Below, one piece after another: positions 17,638 to 26,302 of a stretch of 64,000 nt of DNA; the stretch's first letter is position 1, and every line of letters starts with the position of its first letter. The notes below the pieces were generated by a model. The model was not told the DNA's origin. It worked only from the letters and a program-made list of their open reading frames with translations, and made no database searches. Source of the DNA: Sphingomonadales bacterium UBA2683 (GTDB taxonomy: Bacteria; Pseudomonadota; Alphaproteobacteria; Sphingomonadales; Sphingomonadaceae); assembly GCA_002354635.1 (NCBI GenBank), contig DELZ01000003.1, forward strand, positions 62,001-126,000, given 5' to 3'. The translations under genes and the position numbers were made by a program.

Positions 17638-17964
17638 ATGTTATACGAGCTTCGTATTTACCATTGCGCGCCGGGGAAACTCGGCGCGCTCAACCGTCGC
17701 TTCGAACAGGTGACGCTTGGGCTATGGGAGAAATTCATGATCCATCCCGTCGGCTTTTGGACTACACTTGTCGGCCCAACCAACCAAACCTTGACTTACA
17801 TTATCCGTTGGGATTCAATGGCTGAGCGCGAGAGCAAGTGGAATGAGTTTCTTGGGGATCCCGCGTGGGCGGAAGCGCGTGCCGCGTCAGAGCGAGATGG
17901 CATCATCGTTGAACGAGTCGAGAATCAGTTTCTCGAACCCACGGCTTATTCACCTTTAAGGTAA
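17638..17964 (+). CDS. NIPSNAP-family protein
   Basis: A 108-residue dimeric alpha-beta barrel (ferredoxin-like) protein: MLYELRIYHCAPGKLGALNRRF, then GFWTTLVGPTNQTLTYIIRWDSMAERESKW. Bacterial NIPSNAP proteins often accompany catabolic operons, with no firmly established reaction. ATG 17638 follows AAGGGG by seven bases; an in-frame codon five residues upstream is less likely. It is the last gene of the dehydrogenase-esterase transcript. Confidence 0.85.
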   Translation: MLYELRIYHCAPGKLGALNRRFEQVTLGLWEKFMIHPVGFWTTLVGPTNQTLTYIIRWDSMAERESKWNEFLGDPAWAEARAASERDGIIVERVENQFLEPTAYSPLR

Positions 17965-18357
17965 CGTATAACCTGGTAGCACGTCGGATACTTCTGTGGC
18001 TAAGCTGGGGTGCGGGGTAACGTCACAGGCTTCGCGAGGAGTGGCTGATGGTTAAGCGCTTTACGAATTCGTCGGCGTGGAGGAACAATCGGCAGTTCAT
18101 CCTATTCTGTTCGCGGACGCGACCCCCGCTTCAATACCCGATGATGACATAGCTTTGTCGGTGCTTCGAAGAAAATAGCGAGTTGCCTCTCGCCTCGCAA
18201 AATTACCGGGGACGATGAAACCAACAAGCCCATTAATTTAGTCCATCAAGTAGGTGTGCTGAAGATCTCCTATCAGACTGCAGTGAGGTCATTTGAAGAT
18301 ATGACTGAGTCTCGAATCCGATGGAATTACACAGGTATCACTTACGAAGGAGCCGTT
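17965..18357. other. Intergenic stretch before the quinone oxidoreductase gene
   Basis: About 390 bases. The only clear element is the GAAGGAG ribosome site just before ATG 18358. No gene, conserved site or repeat was recognised. A promoter is expected here because the preceding operon ends at 17964. Confidence 0.45.
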
Positions 18358-19353
18358 ATGAAAGCTGCATTTTACAATCATAAGGGCCCAGCGCGCAAGG
18401 TTCTCCAAGTTGCCGACGTACCAATACCGAGACCAAGCGATGGCGAGGTGTTGGTTTCCATACGTGCGTCTGGTGTGAATCCTTCAGACACCAAGACCCG
18501 TTCGGGTGCTCGCGGAAACACTGCTATGCCATTTCCGTTGATCATACCGCACCAAGACGGTGCCGGGGTGATTGAAAGTGTCGGCAAAGGTGTACCACAA
18601 TCACGAATTGGCGAGCGAGTGTGGATCTACGAAGCTCAGCTAGGTCAGTCGATGGGTACGGCTGCACAGTACACCTGTGTTCCACAGCAAAACGCCATAT
18701 ACTTGCCCGAAAACACCAGTTTTGCTGAAGGCGCCTGCCTCGGTGTACCTGCGCTAACGGCACACCGCTGCGTCTTCGCCGACGGAGCAATTAAAGGCCA
18801 AACGGTGCTTGTGACAGGCGGTGCAGGAGCAGTCGGCTTTTATGCGATCCAGTTCGCTAAATGGGGAGGAGCACGAGTGCTGGCCACGGTTAGCACGGAA
18901 CAGCAAGCCGCCATTGCTTGTCGGGCCGGTGCTGACGTTGTCCTCAACAGGCATTCCATGGATATTGTCGGCGAAATCGCTAACATTTCGGGCGGTGAGG
19001 CGCGGTGTGTCGATCGCATCATAGAGGTTGCATTCGGAGCGAATTTAGCGACCACCATGCAGATTCTCAAACCCCGCGGGGTTATCTCCACCTACGCGTC
19101 GGATGTCGAGCCGGATCCACCTATTCCGTTTTGGCCACTCATAATGCTTGATGCGACTATCCGTTTTGTCCTCGTCTACGTGATGGATCGCAGGGCTCAT
19201 GAGGACGCGGTGGCCGCGACGATGGCCGGTTTACGGGAGGGCTGGTTGCAGCATAATATCGCTGAAGAGTTGCCGCTCTCTCAGGTCTCCGACGCCCACG
19301 AAATGGTTGAGTGCGGGGTAAGCGGTAAAGTCATCATCGAGATCGGAAGCTAG
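18358..19353 (+). CDS. Zinc-independent quinone/enoyl reductase (MDR superfamily)
   Basis: 331 residues from ATG 18358 (MKAAFYNHKGPARKVLQV); the frame opens earlier but GAAGGAG precedes this ATG. It has a GroES-like N-terminal domain and a Rossmann domain with VLVTGGAGAVGFYAIQFAKWGGARVLATV for NADPH. The zinc-binding Cys cluster of alcohol dehydrogenases is absent, which places it with quinone oxidoreductases and enoyl reductases. It may reduce a conjugated ketone or enoyl intermediate. Its stop codon TAG overlaps the CTAG target site of the following IS, so the insertion left the protein intact. Confidence 0.9.
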   Translation: MKAAFYNHKGPARKVLQVADVPIPRPSDGEVLVSIRASGVNPSDTKTRSGARGNTAMPFPLIIPHQDGAGVIESVGKGVPQSRIGERVWIYEAQLGQSMGTAAQYTCVPQQNAIYLPENTSFAEGACLGVPALTAHRCVFADGAIKGQTVLVTGGAGAVGFYAIQFAKWGGARVLATVSTEQQAAIACRAGADVVLNRHSMDIVGEIANISGGEARCVDRIIEVAFGANLATTMQILKPRGVISTYASDVEPDPPIPFWPLIMLDATIRFVLVYVMDRRAHEDAVAATMAGLREGWLQHNIAEELPLSQVSDAHEMVECGVSGKVIIEIGS

Positions 19354-20238
19354 GGTCAGGACCTATTAAAGGGATTCCCAGCGCGATATTTTTGTGATTC
19401 AATATCGGCATCGAAGGAGGTGCTATCATGGATGTTCCATTTTTGCTGACCAAAGCGCAGATGCGCCGGATAGAGCCGTATTTTCCGTTGTCGCGCGGGG
19501 TTCCCAGAGTTGATGACCGGCGGATACTGAGCGGGATCATCTTTGTCATCCAGGGTGGTCTGCGCTGGCGCGATGCCCCCGCTGCTTACGGTCCGCATAA
19601 AACGCTCTATAATCGCTTTATCCGCTGGAGCCGCATGGGTGTGTTCAACAAGATATTCTCTGCTCTGACTGCTACTAGCGATGCCGATGACGTGCTGATG
19701 ATCGATGCAACACACCTAAAAGCGCATCGTACCGCTGCCAGCCTTTTAAAAAAGGATCTGTTTCCAGATATATCGGACGCACCAAGGGCGGCCTGAACAG
19801 CAAACTCCATGCCGTGTGTGACGGCGTAGACAGGCCCCTGGTCCTGTGTTTAAGCGAAGGGCAGATGAGCGATCATATCGGTGCAAAGCTCACATATCCC
19901 GCGCTACCGGAACATGCCACCTGCATGCTTGGAGACACCGAGCATCGTGCCGTGCCGGGGGCACGGGGAGACGCGCAGGCTATGACAGCGACGAGTATCG
20001 CACCGCCCTGCAGGCCAAAGGCATCACACGGTGCATCCCTGCACGAACGGGACGGATACTACCCGCTGGCTTCGACAAAGCCCTCTAACGGCAGCGTTAC
20101 AAAATCGAGAATATGTTCGGGCGCCTCAAGGACTGGAGGCGTATCCACACCCGCTATGACCGATGCGCGGACACCTTCATGTCCGCCATCGCAATCGCAG
20201 CTACCGTCATCTTCTGGCTCAGTTAATGAGTCCTGACC
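19354..20238. mobile_element. IS5-family (IS427-like) insertion sequence, decayed
   Basis: An 885-bp element. The left end GGTCAGGACCTATTAA and the complement of the right end, GGTCAGGACTCATTAA, match at 14 of 16 positions. CTAG flanks it on both sides (19350-19353 and 20239-20242), a 4-bp (or TA) target duplication typical of the IS427 group. The transposase reading frame is broken, so the element can move only with help from another copy. Confidence 0.85.
19428..20226 (+). pseudogene. IS5-family transposase, broken frame
   Basis: The first part (19428-19796) is the DUF4096-like N-terminal half: FLLTKAQMRRIEPYFPLSRGVPRVDDRRILSG, with the first DDE Asp in LMIDATHLKAHRTA. At AAAAAAG (about 19747-19753) the frame shifts to continue as RYIGRTKGGLNSKLHAVCDG, a probably programmed shift in this IS group. 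Further downstream are damages not explained by that. The GDRGYDSDEY region is displaced into another frame near 19960, and a TAA follows FDKAL (about 20088), before the intact C-terminus KIENMFGRLKDWRRIHTRYDR. Confidence 0.8.
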
Positions 20239-20259
20239 CTAGACGTCTAACATCGAAAT

Positions 20260-20547
20260 TTAAACGCCCTCAACGATCATTACGTGCCATTTCCCGCCTT
20301 TCAGACGCTGGATCGTGGCATTCTTGTAGAGTGGACTATTATACCAGGTTTCAGCCTCTTCAAAAGATGGGAACTCGAGAATGACCACCGCCTCGCTGCG
20401 GTCACCTTCCAGCACCTTGACCTGACCGCCGCCTGCCAGTTTGGTCGCCTCATAATCTTTGAGAGTGGGTGCCACCATCGGTGCATAGGTCGCCAGCTCG
20501 TCCGCATCTGTCGTCTGGAGTCGGTTGAAAATGATATAAGCTGCCAT
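20260..20547 (-). CDS. DUF1330 domain protein
   Basis: A 95-residue dimeric alpha-beta barrel protein (MAAYIIFNRLQTTDADELATYAPMV...VLEGDRSEAVVILEFPSFEEAETWYNSPLYK). The family is widespread near catabolic operons but has no firm biochemical role. A GAGAGAG stretch lies before the ATG. Its promoter region carries a 24-bp motif shared with the tetR promoter (20607-20630) and a plausible -10 TAGAAT. Together with the upstream monooxygenase gene on the same strand it may form one unit, although a strong hairpin separates them. Confidence 0.88.
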   Translation of the reverse strand: MAAYIIFNRLQTTDADELATYAPMVAPTLKDYEATKLAGGGQVKVLEGDRSEAVVILEFPSFEEAETWYNSPLYKNATIQRLKGGKWHVMIVEGV

Positions 20548-20606
20548 TGTTGTTGCTCTCTCTATCTGGTGTTATGATGATTCTAACACATCGCTAAATT
20601 TGGTGA

Positions 20607-20630
20607 ATCTATTTGGATTGTTAATTCGAG
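20607..20630 (-). promoter_or_regulatory. 24-bp operator-like motif at the DUF1330 promoter
   Basis: Identical at 23 of 24 positions, in the opposite orientation, to 25952-25975 upstream of tetR. The core is GAATTAACAATCC (GAATTAACAATTC in the other copy, a perfect GAATT-N3-AATTC dyad). It sits 60-83 bp before the DUF1330 start. The long match is seen directly; binding by the cluster's TetR regulator is inferred. Confidence 0.55.
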
Positions 20631-20699
20631 TGAAATATTACCAATGAGACGACCGGAGCTTATGCTCTCGGTGCTTACATGGTTCGGGAGGATCTCAAA

Positions 20700-20745
20700 C
20701 ACCCACCACCCGATCGCAAGCGCTCTATCGATCGTGGTGGTGGGT
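20700..20745. terminator. Strong stem-loop between the monooxygenase and DUF1330 genes
   Basis: CCCACCAC pairs with GTGGTGGG and CGATCG with CGATCG around a 12-base loop, with a one- or two-base bulge. It lies about 110 bp after the end of the monooxygenase gene. A minus-strand transcript would read GGTGGTGGGTGTTTG after the stem, a weak U-tract, so it is a terminator or mRNA-stabilising hairpin. Confidence 0.5.
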
Positions 20746-20851
20746 AAAGGCGATTCCAAAAATCAAACAATAATATGAGGAAAATCCTCCGTTAAGTTAC
20801 CAAGCCAGAAGTGCCAAGATTTGTGACGACTTCGATTGCGACAAGTCGCGA

Positions 20852-22540
20852 CTATAGACTTGCAACCTTCTCAGACCGGTGCGTAGCCACAGCATCTGCT
20901 TCTCGACCCTCCTTGAGTATCAGGCCGGGATAGCCATTTTCCATCTCCTCATCCAGCGCAGTTTTATATGCAATCTGCCCCCCGATGAACATCTGGATTT
21001 CAGGGCGCTTACCCGGAACATTTGCACCCATATACCATGATTTCGCCTGCGGCATCAGACTCATATCCGCTATGTCATTGCATTTTTGCGCCCACAGATG
21101 AGCAGCGTCCGATTTTGCTTCGTAGCGGCGCACATCCTTCATATCCAGATGCACAATTGTTTTTACCACCCAGTCTCCTTCCAACTCTGCGGCGGTAGGG
21201 CCGTTCAGGAAGGCGGATGGGCTCTGGAGTGCATAAGTAAAGAGCAGGTTTGGAAAGCCTGGGACCATCTTACCCAAATAGGTAAGATATTTTTCATCCC
21301 AGACGTCCTTAATGGTTCTCCCCTGACCATCCTTGATGTCAAGCGCAGCCACAGCGCCGGTGCAGTTATCGAAACCCGTCGCATAGACGATGCAGTCAAA
21401 CTCCCGCATCACGCCACCTGCAATGATCCCATTTTCCGTGACGCACTCAATTGGGTTGGTATTCGTATCCACCAACTCGACATTGTCTTGATTATAAACG
21501 TCGAAATACCATTGCTCCAGGCAAGGGCGCTTAGCGCCGAATGGATGGGGCGGTTCAGTCGGCGCCAGGAGTTCAATAAGGTGCTCCTTCTTGATGCGCT
21601 TGCGGGTTTGGTCACGCCAGAAATAATAGTGATCCCTGTTGCACTCCTCGTCAAAGAAGAGATCGGCCGGCGCACCCAGCCAGAAACGAAAGCCTCGCTG
21701 TTCCCAGTTTCTGCGGAGAATTGCGCTCTTTTCCGCTTCGGTGTGATCTTTCCAAGGACGTTGGCCCAGGTCGTAGGCAAAGCCGGCAAATGTCTGTCGA
21801 CTATAAGTCATGGCCGATTCTATCAGCGGCCGCATCTTGGCATATTCATCACCGCTATATCTTTCCTGCCCCATGGGCAACGCAAGATTGGGGGTCCTTT
21901 GGAACACTGTCACTTGATCAGCCACGCGCGAGGCTTCCTGAATGGTCTGGACACCCGAGGCGCCGGTTCCAATCACCGCAACACGTTTTCCCTGAAAGGA
22001 GACCTCCTCCTTTGGCCAGCGTGCGCTGTGATAGGCCTCGCCTTTGAAAGTTTCGATCCCAGCGATCTTCGGCATCGCAGGCGTTGTCGTCGACCCCATA
22101 GCCAAGACAAGGTGCCGCGCGCGCCGAACGGTGCCATCATTGAATTTGGCATGCCACACGTTTTCTTGTTCGTCGAATGTAGCTCCTTCGAGACGGGTGT
22201 TAAAGGTCATATGTGGCCGCAACTTCCATTTATCAGCCACGAAATTGAAGTATGGCTTCAACTCACGCCAACTCGGAAACTTCTCCGTAAATGAGTAGTT
22301 CTGCCAGATTTCCGGGTCCGTGAACTGATACACCCAGACTTCAGAATCTACTCGAGCACCGGGATAGTTATTCTTGTCCCATGTTCCCCCAACACCATCA
22401 CCATCATCGTAAAGATGCACGTTATAATCGCGTTTTAAAAACTCATGCAGTATATGCAGCCCAGAGAAACCGGCGCCCACCACGATAACGTCAAGTTCAG
22501 TGACATTGTCTTTTTTTTCTAACATTCCAATCATCCTCAT
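20852..22540 (-). CDS. Flavin-dependent Baeyer-Villiger-type monooxygenase
   Basis: A 562-residue class B flavoprotein using FAD, NADPH and O2 to insert oxygen next to a ketone. The FAD Rossmann motif VGAGFSG is at 21-27. The Baeyer-Villiger fingerprint FKGEAYHSARWP at 165-176 fits F-x-G-x3-H-x3-W-P. The NADPH motif GTGASG is at 191-196. Closest in layout to cyclohexanone and steroid monooxygenases. Its ester or lactone product would suit the HSL-type hydrolase at 16711. ATG 22540 is used here; ATG 22525 (MLEKKDN) is an equally possible start. It is transcribed away from the acyl-CoA ligase promoter region. Confidence 0.92.
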   Translation of the reverse strand: MRMIGMLEKKDNVTELDVIVVGAGFSGLHILHEFLKRDYNVHLYDDGDGVGGTWDKNNYPGARVDSEVWVYQFTDPEIWQNYSFTEKFPSWRELKPYFNFVADKWKLRPHMTFNTRLEGATFDEQENVWHAKFNDGTVRRARHLVLAMGSTTTPAMPKIAGIETFKGEAYHSARWPKEEVSFQGKRVAVIGTGASGVQTIQEASRVADQVTVFQRTPNLALPMGQERYSGDEYAKMRPLIESAMTYSRQTFAGFAYDLGQRPWKDHTEAEKSAILRRNWEQRGFRFWLGAPADLFFDEECNRDHYYFWRDQTRKRIKKEHLIELLAPTEPPHPFGAKRPCLEQWYFDVYNQDNVELVDTNTNPIECVTENGIIAGGVMREFDCIVYATGFDNCTGAVAALDIKDGQGRTIKDVWDEKYLTYLGKMVPGFPNLLFTYALQSPSAFLNGPTAAELEGDWVVKTIVHLDMKDVRRYEAKSDAAHLWAQKCNDIADMSLMPQAKSWYMGANVPGKRPEIQMFIGGQIAYKTALDEEMENGYPGLILKEGREADAVATHRSEKVASL

Positions 22541-22878
22541 CCGTTGTTTTTACTGTACAGAGCGGCGCAGGTGTCCGCTTTCAAAGCCATGGCCCGACTT
22601 TTCGGTTACAGGCGAGTCAAACAATTTCTGTCCACTTTAGGTCATCTTGGGCGCTGTCGACTGACATCGGCGGATGACAGTCGCAATACTATCCAACCCT
22701 CTATGGCCCGTCCAATATCGTTAAAGACGTCACTGATACCGTAGAGATATCAAATAGCTGCATCGCCTCGACCAGCCGAAGAAGTTTTCAACATTCCACA
22801 CTTAAAGCAGCCATTGGTGGCGCGCGAAGGCGTATGAATTCCGCAAGCAGAGCGCTTGACAAATTATTTGTCCCGACT
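22541..22878. other. Intergenic stretch upstream of the monooxygenase
   Basis: About 340 bases between the ligase 3' end and the monooxygenase start. A CTGTC...GACAG dyad is present around 22655-22680. No gene was recognised; the monooxygenase promoter is expected here. Confidence 0.4.
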
Positions 22879-24540
22879 TCATGCATCGTCGCCTCCGTCT
22901 TGACATTGCGCCCTCAGAACATGCTTCAGGATTTTGCCCGATGCGGTTCTCGGCATTTCCGCGAGCATGAAAAGCCGCTCAGGAAATTTCTGCCTGGCCA
23001 GTTTTGCTTCTTCCAGAAAAGCTTTCAATTCCTCAAATGCCACCGACTTCCCCTTACGCAAAACGACGTATGCGACGGGGGTTTCGCCTAGTCTTTCATC
23101 TGGCATGGCGACGACGGCAGCTTCGGCGATGGCAGGATGATTGTGAAGGACGTCCTCAACTTCCTTTGCGCTTATATTCTCGCCCCCACGAATAATCAGA
23201 TCCTTCTTTCGACCACTGATCGTTATGTAACGCTCATGACTTATGAAGCCGAGATCTCCAGTTCGAAAGTAATCCTCATCGTCAAAAGCATCTAGCGTAT
23301 CCTGCCATTCAGCATACCCAAGCATAAGCTCAGGTCCGCGCACTAGAATTTCTCCCTCCGTTCCGTCACTAAGCCTTTCACCAGTTACCGGGTCAACGAT
23401 CTTCACTTCGTAGTTGAGTATGCAACCATCTGTGGTTGCTCCAAGCTCCACAGGATCACCGGAGGCCACACCAGCGGTAACGGTGGGTGCTTCGCTGCTG
23501 CCGTATACTCGAAAGGCAAGACAGTTTGGCAGGACCGCTTGTGCACGTCTGATGACCTCAGGCGCAACCGGAGCTCCACCGCAAGCAAAGAGCCGAAGAG
23601 AAGCGCTGGTTTCTCCACGCTTTTCAAGCGCTGTGACCAGTTCTACAAGAAATGGTGTCGCGCCGATGCTGAACGTGACCTCGTGTTCAGCAATAAGATC
23701 GACCGCGTGATCGGCGTTCCATTTATCCATATAAACAAGTTTACAGCCTATAGCAGAAATAAGCTCTATGCCATATATGTAGCCCGTGATATGGGTAACC
23801 GGCGAAGGCATCAGTATGACGTCGTCTTTGGTTAGATCCCAAAACTTCGTTACCGCGGCAATTTCAGCCTGAATTGCGTTATGACTGTGGAGAACCCCCT
23901 TCGCCCGACCGGTAGTTCCTGAAGTGTAGAGCAGCATTTTTATCGTATTGGGATCAAGTTCCAGGGGCTTCGAGGGATCTACGCCCATCGATGCTAATAG
24001 ATTACCCTCGTTCCAGTCCCCATAACACACAAAGTCGTCGCGCGTCGCCTGACCCCGCACCACTACAATTGTCTCCAAATTCGGAAGCAACGGCCGGAGT
24101 TTATCAACCATTTCTACATAATTGATACTACGAAAGACCTCGGGTATGAAAAAAATGCGACTTTCGGAATTCTTCAAAATGTACTCAACTTCTGCATCCC
24201 TGTAGATCGGCACGATAGGATTTACTATGAGTCCAGAGATACATGCTGCCAGGTTGATCGTGACCGTCTCCCACCAGTTCGGAAGCTGAAAGCTTATGAC
24301 GTCACCCGGTTGGAGTCCGTTGCTGCGAAACCACTCGGCAAGCCGCAGCGCTTCCTCAAATATCTGAGCATGAGTGCGAATTGTCGTCCCGTCCACCAAG
24401 GCTACATCATTGCTGAATCTAACTGCCATTTCCGCCGCGTTATGGGCGATTATCAGATTGTTCCAATGACCGCTTCCCGTGAAACGGGCTATCCGTTCTT
24501 CACTCAGCTTGGTTTTCCAACGGCTCGTATTGATCTGCAT
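22879..24540 (-). CDS. AMP-forming acyl-CoA ligase
   Basis: About 553 residues (start ATG 24540; the frame continues to ATG 24624, giving 581, without a better ribosome site). It activates a carboxylic acid through an acyl-adenylate to the CoA thioester in the cytoplasm. Motifs in order: LLYTSGTTGRAKG (P-loop A3), VYGSSEAPT (A5), YFRTGDLGFI (A7), GRKKDLIIRGGENISAKEVE (A8 hinge) and the C-terminal catalytic Lys in TASGKILKHVLR. Resembles cyclohexanecarboxylate- and medium-chain acyl-CoA ligases; the true substrate is unknown. It supplies the acyl-CoA for the dehydrogenases of this cluster. Confidence 0.93.
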   Translation of the reverse strand: MQINTSRWKTKLSEERIARFTGSGHWNNLIIAHNAAEMAVRFSNDVALVDGTTIRTHAQIFEEALRLAEWFRSNGLQPGDVISFQLPNWWETVTINLAACISGLIVNPIVPIYRDAEVEYILKNSESRIFFIPEVFRSINYVEMVDKLRPLLPNLETIVVVRGQATRDDFVCYGDWNEGNLLASMGVDPSKPLELDPNTIKMLLYTSGTTGRAKGVLHSHNAIQAEIAAVTKFWDLTKDDVILMPSPVTHITGYIYGIELISAIGCKLVYMDKWNADHAVDLIAEHEVTFSIGATPFLVELVTALEKRGETSASLRLFACGGAPVAPEVIRRAQAVLPNCLAFRVYGSSEAPTVTAGVASGDPVELGATTDGCILNYEVKIVDPVTGERLSDGTEGEILVRGPELMLGYAEWQDTLDAFDDEDYFRTGDLGFISHERYITISGRKKDLIIRGGENISAKEVEDVLHNHPAIAEAAVVAMPDERLGETPVAYVVLRKGKSVAFEELKAFLEEAKLARQKFPERLFMLAEMPRTASGKILKHVLRAQCQDGGDDA

Positions 24541-25113
24541 GTCATTTTTACCTGTTTCATTTTGACAGTTCGAGCGGGTGGAAATTGCTATATGATCAAA
24601 CTCGTTTGCTTCGCGCTCGGCCATTGCTATCTTGCAGCCGCTCCAAACTGTCGGATCGTCATATCATTTCGCCAAACGCGGGAATGATGGGCTCCGGCCG
24701 AATGACTTGCGTGAACCCAAAGGAATTATATCGAGACCGGGAAACTGGATTGCCAATATAGCGATCATGCAGTGCCGCCTCTTAAGATTAGTAGGCTCTA
24801 GAGCCTGGAGAAATTCACAACTCTTTTTCGCGACATCTTAAGACCGAAAAAATATTGCTTGAACCACGCGTTGAGGCAAGCCTGCACGCGTCTGCTTTGA
24901 TGATTAAGTTAGATGCAACTTCTCCATGAGTCAACACTCATTGAATATCTGTTCATTGTGTCTGTGGCAAGTTCCGCCCAAGGGGGCCAGTTGTTACAGG
25001 AGAGCAAAAAACTGAGATGTCGCACGGCTTGAGGCCTTATGCAGAACAAAGGGTGATATTAATGCTTCAAAATATTGGTGGCTAAGTCTTCATTTACCGC
25101 TGATTCGGATTGA
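24541..25113. other. Upstream region of the acyl-CoA ligase gene
   Basis: About 570 AT-rich bases between tetR and the ligase. They contain the palindromic 19-bp cluster motif at 24925-24943. No coding region was recognised. Confidence 0.45.
24925..24943 (+). promoter_or_regulatory. Palindromic operator-like site ATGAGT-CAAC-ACTCAT
   Basis: ATGAGTCAACACTCATTGA has a perfect 6-4-6 dyad. Related copies lie before the crotonase gene (4857-4875, 17/19) and the TonB receptor gene (9940-9958, 13/19). It lies about 385 bp upstream of the ligase ATG and 170 bp downstream of tetR. It is likely the strongest binding site of a cluster regulator, by inference from the symmetry. Confidence 0.5.
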
Positions 25114-25806
25114 TTACGGCGACGCTCGAACGGGTGCCTCACCAATCCCGTTGCGGATTAGCGTCATATAGGCTTTTACAGCGTTTTCGGGCGGTTGAGC
25201 TTGAGCCGGCTGGTCTTTAATATAGCGCAAGTAAATGTAGTGGCGGCATGCCATAAACATGTAGGCAACGGCCTCAACCTCGTCAATATCGAGTGCGCGA
25301 ATTTCCCCTTGGGCAGCAGCACGCATTAATGCACGTCGATAGTGCATCGCCAGTAAGTTGAAATGTTCGCGGTGCGCGAGTGGTGCCGCCCATTCTGCTT
25401 CGTTTAGCACCCGGATGAAGCCCGGCCTTAAGTTCAAATAATGAAAAAAGGCACGAAAACCGAGCTCTTCAGCGTCAAAGAAGCCCCCTGCGCCCTGAAT
25501 CCGATCCCGGATGAATTGGAGCATGTCCGAACCGATGCGCGGTAGCAGCGTGTCGAACAGAGCTTGGCGAGACTCAAAATAAAGATAAAAAGTCCCTTGC
25601 GCGATCCCCGCCTCGTCGGTGATGCGTTTGATAGTGGCGCCTACGTAGCCATGCTTGCCGATCACGGCTACCGCCGCTGCACAAATATCATCGCGAGCTT
25701 CGGGAGCCAGCTCTTCACGGGATAGGCGTCGCGAATATTTCGCGCTGGTAGGGCCGCGTGGGGGATCCTCGATTTGCTTTCGGAGAGGCTTAGGAGCCTT
25801 TTTCAT
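25114..25806 (-). CDS. TetR-family transcriptional regulator
   Basis: A 230-residue regulator. An extended basic N-terminus (KKAPKPLRKQ...KYSRRLSREEL) precedes the TetR helix-turn-helix at about 38-85 (AAAVAVIGKHGYVGATIKRITDEAGIAQGTFYLYFESRQALFDTLL). The C-terminal ligand domain is not assignable. Members of this family in CoA-dependent catabolic clusters commonly sense acyl-CoAs, which is known of the family rather than seen here. The 24-bp motif at 25952-25975 upstream suggests autoregulation. It closes the catabolic cluster on the right. Confidence 0.92.
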   Translation of the reverse strand: MKKAPKPLRKQIEDPPRGPTSAKYSRRLSREELAPEARDDICAAAVAVIGKHGYVGATIKRITDEAGIAQGTFYLYFESRQALFDTLLPRIGSDMLQFIRDRIQGAGGFFDAEELGFRAFFHYLNLRPGFIRVLNEAEWAAPLAHREHFNLLAMHYRRALMRAAAQGEIRALDIDEVEAVAYMFMACRHYIYLRYIKDQPAQAQPPENAVKAYMTLIRNGIGEAPVRASP

Positions 25807-25951
25807 AATCTATTGTTCTCCTGCCTTGGACCTCCCTGACTGTGCAGGGAACATGGGCTTGTATCCATTCGTCTCATTCTCATCGAACAATCAAACATTT
25901 CATGGATGCGCATTTTGCTGTTACTCTTTTAAATAGGCTTTTATCAAGACC

Positions 25952-25975
25952 CTCGAATTAACAATTCAAATAGAT
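25952..25975 (+). promoter_or_regulatory. 24-bp operator-like motif upstream of tetR
   Basis: The core TCGAATTAACAATTCAA is nearly palindromic (GAATT-AAC-AATTC). The whole 24-bp block differs at one position from the block at the DUF1330 promoter (20607-20630). It lies about 146 bp before the tetR start. Probably a TetR site; the distance leaves other regulators possible. Confidence 0.55.
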
Positions 25976-26302
25976 GTCCGTCGTCCGAACATTTGGCACT
26001 GATGGCTGCTTAAATTAGCAGAGCATCGGCCTCGTCTTGTTGGTTGATATCAGGCGGCTAGGCGCTGAATTTCTCCGATCCAGAAAAAGTGAGAATCAAT
26101 CGCGTTGCTTGAACAAAAGATAAGATTATCAACCTTATGTCGAATGTTCTGCGTCAATTCTGAAGATCGACGGTCGTCCTGATAGCTGTCATTGCCTGAA
26201 ATCGGTGCGTGCGAGAATTGCTTCTGCAACAAAATCTGTTGCTTTTCAGGCTGGTGCTAACTTCAAGTATGCACAAGAGAAACGCGGATTTGGCAATGAT
26301 TT

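Noticed and set aside
26050..26232. 60-codon minus-strand frame ending in FWIGEIQRLAA
   Set aside because: No start context and no family recognised; could be a transposase scrap but not supportable.
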